Shown: positions 1-6,926, counted from the stretch's first letter. The stretch: 42,471 nt of DNA from Tolypothrix brevis GSE-NOS-MK-07-07A (GCA_019358985.1 JAHHIJ010000047.1:1-42471); one strand, 5' to 3'. Notes: generated by a model from the letters alone, not told the origin. Program-made: numbers and translations.

Positions 1-15
1 CGACTTTGGACACCA

Positions 16-294
16 TCAAAATGTATATTCAAAACCAAAAAGAAACTTGACGGCGAATAAATTCGCCAACGGCTTACCCCCACGGATAAATCCGGGGGCT
101 AGCTCGCCGTTGATATTTTGGTCTATTAGCCAATCGACTAAAGTTGTTTTCCCCTCACCCGTGCCTGCCACAACCCGAATGTGGGGAAACTTATTAGGTT
201 CAGTTCGGAATCGTTGCCAGTCAAAAAAGTTTAGTTCCGGTTGTTCACCTCCTGAGTCTTGCGATCTGGTGAGTATTTTGGGGATGAGGATTCC
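16..294 (-). pseudogene. P-loop ATPase fragment, cut by palindromic element
   Basis: The minus-strand frame encodes FPHIRVVAGTGEGKTTLVDW, a clear Walker A P-loop (GTGEGKTT) at about 190-130. After about position 115 the frame runs through the palindromic block and stops at 16-18, so the rest of the ATPase is missing. No ATG, GTG or TTG start exists in this frame below the stop at 295-297. The frame instead overlaps the 3' end of the preceding small membrane gene in the -1 frame. One missing base, or a -1 frameshift at 276-282, would fuse the two, giving a membrane-anchored ATPase. Plasmid-encoded conjugation or HerA/FtsK-type ATPases have this kind of N terminus, but the fragment is too short to assign a family. 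Confidence 0.5.
51..114. mobile_element. Palindromic, IS200/IS605-like end (putative)
   Basis: Two hairpins lie side by side. Positions 52-67 pair GGCGAAT with ATTCGCC, and 77-98 form a G/C-rich stem (CCCCC-A-CGGAT paired with ATCCGGGGG) with one bulged A. An outer pair CGGCGA (51-56) / TCGCCG (104-109) encloses both, and TTGAT follows at 110-114. Subterminal bulged hairpins next to a short TTGAT-like target are typical of IS200/IS605-group ends. The reading frame of the neighbouring ATPase loses its protein-like character exactly at this block, as expected if it was inserted there. No transposase is visible because the window begins here. It could also be a small palindromic repeat rather than an IS end. 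Confidence 0.4.
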
Positions 295-458
295 TCAATT
301 TCTGGTTGAATATAAGTTAAAGGAAATCGTGGTTCACCTCCAGACTCTAAACGTTTTCTTTCTTCCGAGTAAGTAGTAAAAAGAATTTTCCCAATGGGGA
401 CGCTGACACCACCAACGATGGAAATTGCAACAGCACAAATTAAAAAGATTTCAACCAT
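231..458 (-). CDS. Small membrane protein, possible N-terminal part of the ATPase
   Basis: A 75-residue product. Residues 1-28 (MVEIFLICAVAISIVGG...) form one membrane segment, followed by a charged tail. The ATG at 456-458 is preferred over the upstream in-frame ATG (522-524) because AGGTG precedes it by about 8 bases and it overlaps the stop of the previous gene (451-453), which suggests translational coupling. The 3' end overlaps the P-loop frame in -1. Its codon 'CCA AAA' lies in the context C CCA AAA, a classical slippery heptamer. No family recognised. Confidence 0.6.
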   Translation of the reverse strand: MVEIFLICAVAISIVGGVSVPIGKILFTTYSEERKRLESGGEPRFPLTYIQPEIEESSSPKYSPDRKTQEVNNRN

Positions 459-648
459 TGCGTTGCACCTCACACGCGGCTGGTGGATACAAAATTGACA
501 AAGTGCCTTTAAGTAAGACGGCACTAACCGGCAGGGCGTAAATTATAATTAGTAAGGCGATGACAGATTCCAATACCCCGCTAGGGTGAATTTTGGAGTA
601 AGAAACGTGGGTTTCTTTATCACTCGTTTCAATTTCGGTGTGTTTCAT
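451..648 (-). CDS. Small membrane protein
   Basis: A 65-residue product with a polar N terminus and one or two hydrophobic segments (VIALLIIIYALPVSAVLL, about residues 29-52). Its ATG overlaps the stop of the upstream gene as ATGA, and its stop overlaps the start of the downstream 75-residue membrane gene. The three genes therefore form one tightly coupled operon ending in the P-loop ATPase. The arrangement resembles membrane components of a plasmid-transfer or partition apparatus, but nothing in the sequence proves that. Confidence 0.6.
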   Translation of the reverse strand: MKHTEIETSDKETHVSYSKIHPSGVLESVIALLIIIYALPVSAVLLKGTLSILYPPAACEVQRNG

Positions 649-938
649 GACGATATCACCTGGTAAACTAGGGCTTCAATTAACCGCAGTTGGTCACCAA
701 TCGATAATTCGTCTGAGCAAATTCGCTCTACGGCTTTTTCAATACCGTCACGCAACGAGTTATCGTCTTCTGTTTCGTCAAAGTCAGCACAAAGATTTTC
801 ACCAATCTTCATAATCATCCAAGTGCGCTCGACATTGGTTAGTTCTTCAAATTGTGACCCCCAAGCTTCTTGCATCTCGGCAAGTAATCCTTCGTCACCT
901 GGGGTGTAACTTGTGTAATAGCCTAATGGTTTCGTCAT
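645..938 (-). CDS. Hypothetical acidic protein
   Basis: A 97-residue acidic protein (MTKPLGYYTSYTPGDEGLLA...). The ORF extends to 1022, but the internal ATG at 936-938 gives a more protein-like N terminus and is preferred; the upstream extension is Lys/His-rich and crosses a HIP1-rich stretch. Helical content seems high (LLAEMQEAWGSQFEELTNVE, then RDGIEKAVERIC). The stop overlaps the next start in ATGA, so it is the first gene of the coupled three-gene unit. Family not recognised. Confidence 0.55.
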   Translation of the reverse strand: MTKPLGYYTSYTPGDEGLLAEMQEAWGSQFEELTNVERTWMIMKIGENLCADFDETEDDNSLRDGIEKAVERICSDELSIGDQLRLIEALVYQVISS

Positions 939-1044
939 TTTTGGTAGAATTGTAAGTTGATATTGTTTAATGTCGGTGTTTTTTCTATGCACCTGATGCG
1001 GGGCGATCGCTCTTTCTTCCACTGGGAATGGCGATCGCCTCTTC

Positions 1045-1344
1045 TCAAAAGTCCTCGATGAGTCGCGCCATCCTTTGTATGACTGGATCTTGAGACTGGG
1101 GAAGTTGTTTCATTGGCTCGGTCTGGGATAACTCGTGGGGGAAAGCTTGCATTGACGCGGTTTCTTGCATTGATGCAGCTGTGGTTGACGAGACGGCAAT
1201 CACCCAGGAGTTTTTGAGATGATTGCCATAGCGAGTTAGTAGCAAACAAAACAGGTTAGAGAGATTGGTAACGCCTGTTAGCTGCAACAGTTCTTCCGCT
1301 AGTGGAACTACTTGCGGATTTAAGGTTATTCGGGTTTGACTCAT
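1045..1344 (-). CDS. Small RHH-like plasmid protein
   Basis: A 99-residue product. The first 45 residues (RITLNPQVVPLAEELLQLTG, then a hydrophobic helix) look like a beta strand followed by two helices, as in MetJ/Arc-type ribbon-helix-helix proteins. The C-terminal half is Ser/Thr/Gln-rich and probably disordered, ending in a short helix (VIQRMARLIEDF). This suggests DNA binding, perhaps copy control or local regulation, but the fold call rests on pattern only. It lies in the same minus-strand run, about 100 bases upstream of the acidic-protein gene. Confidence 0.45.
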   Translation of the reverse strand: MSQTRITLNPQVVPLAEELLQLTGVTNLSNLFCLLLTRYGNHLKNSWVIAVSSTTAASMQETASMQAFPHELSQTEPMKQLPQSQDPVIQRMARLIEDF

Positions 1345-1448
1345 GGCATAATTAAATTAATTGCGTTGTCTAACAATGCAGAGAACCGAGAGGCGATTCC
1401 TGCAAGGGCGATCGCCTTTTGTCTTATCCAGGTTTTTCATGGCTGTTA

Positions 1449-1700
1449 TTAATTAAAGGGAATTCCTAAATCATCAACCCCTAGTTCTCCCCCGGCTTGC
1501 AGGTGGAAGACACAATAGTTTTGTTCGTAGGCATCGACCACTTCAGATACTGCATGAATTGCATCAATGATGGTCAGGTCTGGATCGTAACTGTAATAGT
1601 CACTTTGTACTAGTTGACGCAATTCTGGGGAAGAGGCGATCGCTCTCAATTCCCCTTGTACATGTTGCAAGCGTTCAAGAAAGGTTTTGGTTAGTTCCAT
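1449..1700 (-). CDS. Hypothetical protein
   Basis: An 83-residue acidic product of unknown function. The N-terminal part is helical (FLERLQHVQGELRAIAS) and the C terminus is acidic and Gly-rich (GGELGVDDLGIPFN). There is no membrane segment or recognised motif. It is the second gene of the minus-strand small-gene run, 49 bases downstream of the 77-residue gene. No strong ribosome-binding site precedes the ATG. Confidence 0.45.
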   Translation of the reverse strand: MELTKTFLERLQHVQGELRAIASSPELRQLVQSDYYSYDPDLTIIDAIHAVSEVVDAYEQNYCVFHLQAGGELGVDDLGIPFN

Positions 1701-1749
1701 TTTTCGTTGCCATAATGGTGTTTCGGACAGTTAACGCTCTTGGGGACGA

Positions 1750-1983
1750 CTAATCGTTCCCTTCTTTTTCGTCCTCCTGGGGTTGTTGGTAGAGATGCAA
1801 TGACTGTTTTGATAAGAGGTCCCAAAAGATATCCGCGTTTTCTCCTTGAAGTGTCACAACGTAGCGTCCGAGGTGGATGTTTAATGTGTTGTTGCAAGCA
1901 ACCTTAAAAATGTGAGTTATTACCTCCAAGTTGATAATTACTGGATCTCCGGCGTGGTCAGATGTCTGGATAAATTTACTCAA
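1750..1983 (-). CDS. Hypothetical protein
   Basis: A 77-residue product beginning at a TTG codon (TTG AGT AAA TTT), with AAGGAG about 13 bases upstream. The pattern of alternating hydrophobics (VIINLEVITHIFKV, LNIHLGRYVVTLQGE) suggests a small beta-rich domain, followed by an acidic Gln/Glu tail. No family recognised. It is the promoter-proximal gene of the minus-strand run that ends in the ATPase fragment. Confidence 0.45.
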   Translation of the reverse strand: MSKFIQTSDHAGDPVIINLEVITHIFKVACNNTLNIHLGRYVVTLQGENADIFWDLLSKQSLHLYQQPQEDEKEGND

Positions 1984-2157
1984 TAGCGATCTCGCGCTCC
2001 TTTGTTATTGGGTATTGGGCGTCTCTACACCGATAACCGCTAGCAGGTCTTTGGATTACGACTCAGGGTCTGGCAGGCTGCTATCTCTGTCGGGTTGCGA
2101 TCAGGCGAAGGTTGCAAAAATAATTGTTCCAATGTACAACTAAATAAAGTCTAATAC

Positions 2158-2191
2158 TACCTATGAGAAATAGCAAGATAGTTCATAGGTA
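2158..2191. promoter_or_regulatory. Inverted repeat, probable RHH operator
   Basis: A perfect 9-bp inverted repeat, TACCTATGA (2158-2166) and TCATAGGTA (2183-2191), with a 16-base spacer. It sits 32 bases upstream of the RHH gene start. A -10-like TAAAAT (2190-2195) overlaps the right arm and AGAGGGG (2196-2202) could serve translation. Autoregulation by RHH proteins through such repeats is common, so this is the likely operator and promoter. Confidence 0.5.
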
Positions 2192-2222
2192 AAATAGAGG
2201 GGATTCTACATGGGTATTACGA

Positions 2223-2599
2223 ATGAGGAAGCCAATGCATGGCGTAAGGAAGAAAAATATTATGTTTGCGCTGACACCGGAGGGGAGGGAAATGCTAGAA
2301 GCCAAGGCGAAAATGCTAGGCATCAGCAAGAGCGAATTGATAGAGCGTATAGCGCGAGATCAAGTATCGTCTTCCCCGGAATCTCAATTGCTGGGGGAAT
2401 GCTTCGCCAACTGATTAGCGATTATCGCGATCAGATGGCAACAAAGATAAATGAGATCCACCGCATTGATGAAGAGAAACAGCGTCTTGACACCGAGAAG
2501 CAACGTCTTAACGAGGACAAAGAAAAGCTTGAATTTCGGATTAAGGAATTTGAAGCACTTCAAAACCAGTTAGAGCTAGAATCCGAACAGCTTGAATAA
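2223..2599 (+). CDS. RHH DNA-binding protein with frameshifted coiled-coil tail
   Basis: Frame 1 (2223-2414) encodes a 63-residue protein. Its core (NIMFALTPEGREMLEAKA, then MLGISKSELIERIARDQ) is a convincing ribbon-helix-helix domain. It ends by stop at 2412-2414, shortly after SSSPESQLLGE. The -1 frame then continues in register with a strong heptad coiled coil (LISDYRDQMATKINEIHRID to LESEQLE) to 2599. RHH plus coiled coil is a plausible single protein, so the two parts probably belong together and are separated by one missing G in GGGGG (2393-2397), or joined by slippage. The ATG at 2210 has a better ribosome-binding site but lies in the frame that does not encode the RHH fold. Confidence 0.6.
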
Positions 2600-2600
2600 A

Positions 2601-2633
2601 GCCATCCTGCCTCATGAGGCAGGATGGCTTTTT
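2601..2633. terminator. Bidirectional intrinsic terminator
   Basis: A perfect 28-base palindrome GCCATCCTGCCTCA/TGAGGCAGGATGGC (2601-2628) is followed by TTTTT on the plus strand, and TTTATT follows on the minus strand. It separates the convergent RHH/coiled-coil gene (stop at 2597-2599) and the KGK gene (end 2682), so it can end transcription from both sides. Confidence 0.85.
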
Positions 2634-2642
2634 AATGGAGTA

Positions 2643-2660
2643 CTACCTGCTGTGAGGTAG
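2643..2660. repeat. Small inverted repeat CTACCT/AGGTAG
   Basis: CTACCT (2643-2648) and AGGTAG (2655-2660) flank a 6-base loop just beyond the terminator. The half-site resembles the arms of the repeat upstream of the RHH gene (TACCTATGA), so it may be a second binding site or just a 3'-end hairpin of the KGK transcript. Confidence 0.35.
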
Positions 2661-2681
2661 CAAAGTTAAGAGAGAAGGTGT

Positions 2682-3029
2682 TTATTCAATATTCGTTTGC
2701 CGAAACTCATCTAATGGTGACAGTTGCTTTAGCGCCACATTTTCTTCCGGTTCAATTTCCTCAACGAGTTCAGCGTCTTGCTCGACTTCTTCCTCATCGG
2801 GAATAAACTCCAAAGAAATCCTGACTCTTCCTTCTTTCCAACCTCCGCTACCAGCTTGTAGCACACGACATCTTACCCCGTCACCCATCCAAACTTTAGC
2901 CGCAATATTGGCTTTGTATTGTACAAACTCGGCTAATTTGCCCCCCGCCTCTTCAACAGTAAAAGTTGAAGCACCAACAAAACTAAGGTCTTTCTGAACA
3001 GTTACCACATCGTCTTTATTTAAGCTCAC
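2682..3029 (-). CDS. KGK domain protein
   Basis: A 115-residue protein. The central part (VWMGDGVRCRVLQAGSGGWK, then EGRVRISLEFIPDEEE) matches the KGK family, small cyanobacterial proteins of unknown function recognised by the W-K-x-G-x-V-R-I-S-L-E-F core. The C-terminal 35 residues are strongly acidic. Length is normal for the family. It is a single gene, convergent with the RHH gene across the shared terminator. KGK genes often sit on accessory replicons, which fits here. Confidence 0.8.
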   Translation of the reverse strand: MSLNKDDVVTVQKDLSFVGASTFTVEEAGGKLAEFVQYKANIAAKVWMGDGVRCRVLQAGSGGWKEGRVRISLEFIPDEEEVEQDAELVEEIEPEENVALKQLSPLDEFRQTNIE

Positions 3030-3119
3030 AATTCAATCCTCAGTTAACGCCATTCCCAGGTAGCAGCCTGGTACTAATAGCATTCCCCCGAAAATTCAAA
3101 AGCGATCTACCAACAACCA

Positions 3120-3302
3120 ATGAAAATCAAACTTTTAACTCAATTTGGTGAATTTGTCCGAGATGCCGAAATCTTGCCTTTTAACGAATATCCAGCAGTG
3201 ATGATTTGGGGCGATCGCGTCTTTCAGCACTCCAACATCCAGGGAGAATATCGCGAGTGCTTCTTTTATATAGTCAGCGATCGCAAACCGGGACAACAAT
3301 AA
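3120..3302 (+). CDS. Small hypothetical protein
   Basis: A 60-residue protein (MKIKLLTQFGEFVRDAEILP...) with alternating hydrophobic residues suggesting a small beta domain; no family recognised. It is followed seven bases later by the 97-residue gene on the same strand, so the two are probably cotranscribed. No clear ribosome-binding site precedes the ATG. Confidence 0.5.
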   Translation: MKIKLLTQFGEFVRDAEILPFNEYPAVMIWGDRVFQHSNIQGEYRECFFYIVSDRKPGQQ

Positions 3303-3309
3303 CCACCCA

Positions 3310-3603
3310 ATGAAACTTATCGAAAAAATTAAGCGATCGCGCCTCCTATTAAGAATTTGGTTTTGGGCTGCGGTTCATTCTCCACGCTTCCATCGTTGCC
3401 AACTGCGGCTTCGACTTCCACTTGTAGAAGTGGAGTTATCCAAAAATACCTGTCGCTACGGGTCTTTACGGTTTATAGTCACCATCAATGATCCCGCGCT
3501 AACTTTAGACATTCCTTGGATCGTTTGTGAGTCTTTCGCCTTTGCCAGAAAGCAGGCAGGTGAAATTATTGACCTAGCAGCTATCGACAACATCCCTTTT
3601 TAA
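3310..3603 (+). CDS. Small hypothetical protein
   Basis: A 97-residue basic protein. The N terminus is Lys/Arg-rich with an aromatic, weakly hydrophobic stretch (LLLRIWFWAAVHSP) that could be membrane-associated. No known motif. It is the second gene of a two-gene unit upstream of the primase, separated from it by a minus-direction terminator and about 150 bases. Confidence 0.45.
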   Translation: MKLIEKIKRSRLLLRIWFWAAVHSPRFHRCQLRLRLPLVEVELSKNTCRYGSLRFIVTINDPALTLDIPWIVCESFAFARKQAGEIIDLAAIDNIPF

Positions 3604-3643
3604 TCATGAAGAACCAACAGATATCAAGTTGTTCGTCACACCT

Positions 3644-3668
3644 AAAAAAAAAGTAGCGAGGGCTACTT
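3644..3668 (-). terminator. Terminator acting on the minus strand
   Basis: AAGTAGC (3651-3657), a 4-base loop, and GCTACTT (3662-3668) form a 7-bp stem. Nine A residues (3644-3652) lie on its left, which become a T-run after the stem when read on the minus strand. It would stop transcripts running antisense to the primase gene, for example from the small HTH genes at 6.5-6.9 kb. It has no T-run in the plus direction. Confidence 0.6.
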
Positions 3669-3751
3669 CTGTGGTTTTCATAATTAAAAAGACATGCATA
3701 ACCCAATGCCATTAGAAAAACCCAACTTTAACATAAATAAGGAATAAGCCA

Positions 3752-6550
3752 ATGACATTAGATAGTACAAATCCTACAAAAAATATGTCCTCTTATTTTA
3801 CCATAAATGCGCCCTCGCATGTTGACGATCGCCACTTTCAAGAATGGCTAAACAGCGGTGTTAGCGAACTGATTATCTCTCTCACTATCACGTCAGTACA
3901 CGATAGTCAAGAGTTGGATAAAATTCTCAATCGTAACAACAGACGCAGACAAAAACATTCAGATAACTTGATTCCCGCTTGGTGTGTTAGTGGCATCAAT
4001 CCGCAAGGATGGGAACGCACATTAGAAGGAGTTCAAGTTAAGTCAGACAACCCACAAATCATAAATGGCAAGCCTCAGAAATATTTAAGTGCCAGCGGAT
4101 ACGGAGTATCGCCTCTCTTTTTAGATGTGGGAATCCCAGACTATTGGTTAAAAATAATCGAAGACAAATCAATCCCTATAACTATTGTTGAGGGTGCAAA
4201 AAAAGCCGGTGCAGTACTTACTTTGGGGAAAGCCGCTATATCTATTCCTGGGGTTTCCACTTGCAGAAAGAAAGGACGACTACATAAGTTACTACAGCTA
4301 TTTTGTGGTTATGGTCGCACCTTCTACCTTGGTTTCGATAATGACCTAATGACCAAAAAACCAGTGCAGAATGCACTGTTAAATTTATCGCGTGACTTAT
4401 CTGCTACCGGATCAAAAGTGATGGTACTGGAATTCCCCCCCGGAGACGCTAAAGGAGCGGATGATTTCATCGTCACCAACGGTAAAGAAGCATTTGAAAA
4501 TTTGTACCCCTCGGCTAAAACTATCGAGGAATGGCAAGACCAAGTAAAGCAGTTTTGGTTGCTTGAGCAAGAGAAAATCAAAGAAACCAAAAAATCCAAG
4601 CTCGCTAGATTCCTGCACATTATAAAACTGGGGTGGGGTGACGGGCTAAGATTTAACAGCTTAAAAAACCGGGTGGAAATGGGTGGGGAGCCATTCGACC
4701 TAGAGCAAGTGCGATTGAGGATCGCCCTTGAATTTGATATGGACGTTCCCAGTTATGATGCCATCTCGATTGTTGATGTTTTGGCAAAACAGCAGTCTTA
4801 TCATCCAGTGCAGGAATATCTAGAAGATGTTGCCGAACAGTACCCAAATCCGGATTTATCCATTTTGGATAACTTGGCGTCACGCTACCTTGGTTCCCAA
4901 GAAATACTCCACGACATATATATGAGAAAAACTTTGATAGCGGCTGTTGCCAGAATTTACGAGCCAGGGTGCCAGCATGACGCGGCAACTATCTTTACTG
5001 GAAAGCAATACGCGGGCAAAAGTAGTTTTTGGAGAAAGTTGTTTGGTGAAGAGTTTTTCTCAGATCAACTAGGAGAAGCCACAAAATCTGAAGATGAGCT
5101 GGCTAAAGTACACCAATTTTGGGGACTTGAATGGGCTGAGTTTGAAACAGTGTACCGCAAAAAGGATGTCGCTAGCCTCAAAAAGTTTATGTCAGCTAGA
5201 GTAGATGCTTTTCGACTGCCTTACGCCCGAACCACCAAAGAGTACCCTCGGCAATCAATTCTCGTGGGAACTTCAAATGAGGAAGAAATTTTAAACGACC
5301 CGACAGGAAGTCGAAGATTTTGGATAATTCCGGTTAGCGTCCAATCCATACCACTAGATTTGCTTGAAAAGGAACGCGATCTTCTTTGGGCTGCGGCTTA
5401 TCACGCTTATCAAAACGGGGAGAAGTGGGAACTAGACCTAGATGACCGGATACGACAAGCCGAACTAAACAAGGACTTCCAAACGCAAGACCCTTGGTTT
5501 GAAACAATTCAAACTTATATTCGCGGCAAAATCCAGGTCAATATCACCGACTTGTTCTACCACCTTTCTATAGAACCATCGCGGCAAGACATCTCACTAA
5601 CAAAGCGAGTCGCCGCGATTTTAAGGCAACTTAATTGGGCTAGCGTCCGAAAATATGTCAATGGTGCCTGGAGTCGTTTTTGGGAAGAGGTAAAAACGAA
5701 AGTTACTTTTTCCAATGGATCTAGCGGATCGAGTCAAAACAGTGTATCTTTCGATACCCTAAAAAATGACCACTTTTCAAAAGTCGAAAATGTTATAAAT
5801 TCCAATGGATCTAGCGGATCGAGTCAAAACAGTGTATCTTTCGATACCCTAAAAAATGACCACTTTTCAAAAGTCGAAAATGTTATAAATTCCAATGGAT
5901 CTAGCGGATCGAGTCAAAATGACGTAGCGCATTATACTGTATCAAATAATTTTGAATTTGTAAGGGATCGAGTTGATAACGACTCAGGGCAAGGGTTTCA
6001 AAAAAATAATTCTCAACTCGATCCGCTAGATCCATTAAAAAACCAAACTTTCATCGATAAGCAAAATAGTGAAAAAATCGCGTATCAAGTTCCCTCAGTA
6101 CAGTCAGAAGTGACCTGTCCCCGCACTGGCTTACCACTTCCCCAACCATTTGAAGTGAAAATTGATTGCCCGCTGGGGACATCGACTTGCCTGGTAACTC
6201 CCTTGAAAATTCGTAAAAAGGACAATCGGATTGAGTGCCGATTTGAGTTTGAATTTGCAAACGGCACCACTAGCCGTAAATTCGGACCGATTATCAAGAA
6301 AGATGATGCTGAAAAACTTGCAACCAAAGAAATTAGCGATCGCACCAAAGAAGCCATCAAACATCCATCGCGTCGCTACAGCGTTTTTCAAATAGTGGGG
6401 GAAATGCTAAATCCCGAAGTTATCTGGGTTGAGGGGTGCGTCTGTACCGAAGTGCCGGAACATCCGATAAATAGTTGGTGGGTTTTTAGAACTCCGGTGG
6501 GCGATCGCATTCAAGTCGCTGGAGATAATGAGTTTAAACTGGAGCGTTAA
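3752..6550 (+). CDS. DUF3854/VapE-type primase-helicase
   Basis: A 932-residue replication protein. The N-terminal part (about residues 95-250) is a DUF3854 toprim-like domain: TIVEGAKKAGAVLTLG, then FYLGFDND. Residues about 380-610 form a VapE-type P-loop helicase domain with Walker A GKQYAGKS (417-424), an acidic Walker B-like GLEWAEFE about 40 residues later, and the conserved GTSNEEEILNDPTGSRRFW. A Ser/Asn/Gly-rich linker (about 650-770) carries a 30-residue tandem repeat; the last 150 residues are unassigned. Proteins of this type start replication of plasmids and phage satellites. AAGGA precedes the ATG by about 10 bases. It faces two small HTH genes and overlaps the stop of one of them. 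Confidence 0.85.
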   Translation: MTLDSTNPTKNMSSYFTINAPSHVDDRHFQEWLNSGVSELIISLTITSVHDSQELDKILNRNNRRRQKHSDNLIPAWCVSGINPQGWERTLEGVQVKSDNPQIINGKPQKYLSASGYGVSPLFLDVGIPDYWLKIIEDKSIPITIVEGAKKAGAVLTLGKAAISIPGVSTCRKKGRLHKLLQLFCGYGRTFYLGFDNDLMTKKPVQNALLNLSRDLSATGSKVMVLEFPPGDAKGADDFIVTNGKEAFENLYPSAKTIEEWQDQVKQFWLLEQEKIKETKKSKLARFLHIIKLGWGDGLRFNSLKNRVEMGGEPFDLEQVRLRIALEFDMDVPSYDAISIVDVLAKQQSYHPVQEYLEDVAEQYPNPDLSILDNLASRYLGSQEILHDIYMRKTLIAAVARIYEPGCQHDAATIFTGKQYAGKSSFWRKLFGEEFFSDQLGEATKSEDELAKVHQFWGLEWAEFETVYRKKDVASLKKFMSARVDAFRLPYARTTKEYPRQSILVGTSNEEEILNDPTGSRRFWIIPVSVQSIPLDLLEKERDLLWAAAYHAYQNGEKWELDLDDRIRQAELNKDFQTQDPWFETIQTYIRGKIQVNITDLFYHLSIEPSRQDISLTKRVAAILRQLNWASVRKYVNGAWSRFWEEVKTKVTFSNGSSGSSQNSVSFDTLKNDHFSKVENVINSNGSSGSSQNSVSFDTLKNDHFSKVENVINSNGSSGSSQNDVAHYTVSNNFEFVRDRVDNDSGQGFQKNNSQLDPLDPLKNQTFIDKQNSEKIAYQVPSVQSEVTCPRTGLPLPQPFEVKIDCPLGTSTCLVTPLKIRKKDNRIECRFEFEFANGTTSRKFGPIIKKDDAEKLATKEISDRTKEAIKHPSRRYSVFQIVGEMLNPEVIWVEGCVCTEVPEHPINSWWVFRTPVGDRIQVAGDNEFKLER
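5711..5919 (+). repeat. 90-bp direct repeats inside primase gene
   Basis: Two identical 90-bp units (5711-5800, 5801-5890) are followed by the first 29 bases of a third (5891-5919). Each begins with the 21-base core AATGGATCTAGCGGATCGAGT minus its final base context: cores lie at 5714-5734, 5804-5824 and 5894-5914. The unit is in frame (30 residues, NGSSGSSQNSVSFDTLKNDH...). Exact DNA identity points to recent duplication or maintained DNA-level function. Confidence 0.9.
6016..6036 (-). repeat. Inverted copy of the 21-base repeat core
   Basis: This 21-base stretch is the exact reverse complement of the cores at 5714, 5804 and 5894. It is also in frame in the primase, reading as LDPLDPL. Three direct and one inverted copy resemble an iteron set or could fold as a large hairpin in DNA or mRNA. 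Confidence 0.85.
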
Positions 6551-6720
6551 AATCCCGGAGATCCGCCACATCTTGAAGTTGCGGTCTTCATCCCCTTTTT
6601 TACCAAGTTGACATAAGCGCGGGTTGTATCCAACTTCCGCGCTATAGCCGAGTAGCTGAGTTTCTGCTCTTCTTGGGCAAGAAAATTTATAATTTCCTCA
6701 CGCTTGGTCTGTTTGACCAT
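6547..6720 (-). CDS. Small HTH protein
   Basis: A 57-residue ORF (MVKQTKREEIINFLAQEEQK...) carrying a clear helix-turn-helix, SYSAIARKLDTTRAYVNLVK (residues 22-41). The ATG is at 6718-6720 and the stop at 6547-6549, which overlaps the stop of the convergent primase gene. It is probably a small regulator of the replication gene or of the operon to the right. A weak spot is the low-complexity C terminus (TSRCGGSPGF). Confidence 0.6.
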   Translation of the reverse strand: MVKQTKREEIINFLAQEEQKLSYSAIARKLDTTRAYVNLVKKGMKTATSRCGGSPGF

Positions 6721-6753
6721 AAAATTCTCTTTCTCGTTGAAATAACGGGAGAT

Positions 6754-6915
6754 TTATAAAACGCGAGAATCGCAATTAGTCTTCCCTAGTATGTGGGAAA
6801 CGTGGGCTTCCACAGTCCGACGACTGATGACTAGTGACTTCGCTATGTCTTCATTTCGTCTGCCTGCCACAACACACATTAGTATTTCAAATTCTTTCGG
6901 GGTAAGTTCGTACAT
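6754..6915 (-). CDS. Stand-alone LuxR/GerE-type HTH protein
   Basis: A 53-residue ORF that is almost only a LuxR/GerE DNA-binding domain: LTPKEFEILMCVVAGRRNED, then IAKSLVISRRTVEAHVSHIL. The pattern L-T-x-x-E, then I-A-x-x-L-x-I-S-x-x-T-V-x-x-H matches the family closely. No receiver or ligand domain precedes it, so it is either a single-domain regulator (as in GerE) or a fragment. It is 33 bases upstream of the other HTH gene on the same strand and divergent from the 7.0-11.6 kb operon, whose promoter it may control. Confidence 0.7.
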   Translation of the reverse strand: MYELTPKEFEILMCVVAGRRNEDIAKSLVISRRTVEAHVSHILGKTNCDSRVL

Positions 6916-6916
6916 A

Positions 6917-6926
6917 AACAATTGTT
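6917..6926. promoter_or_regulatory. Palindrome AACAATTGTT upstream of LuxR-type gene
   Basis: A perfect 10-base palindrome starts two bases before the ATG of the LuxR-type ORF, in the gap between divergent genes (6916-7001). A site like this could be an operator, but it is short and AT-rich, so chance is possible. Confidence 0.3.

Noticed and set aside
47-376. 109-residue plus-strand ORF at the left edge
   Set aside because: It is antisense to the P-loop ATPase and crosses the palindromic block; the minus strand has the Walker A motif.
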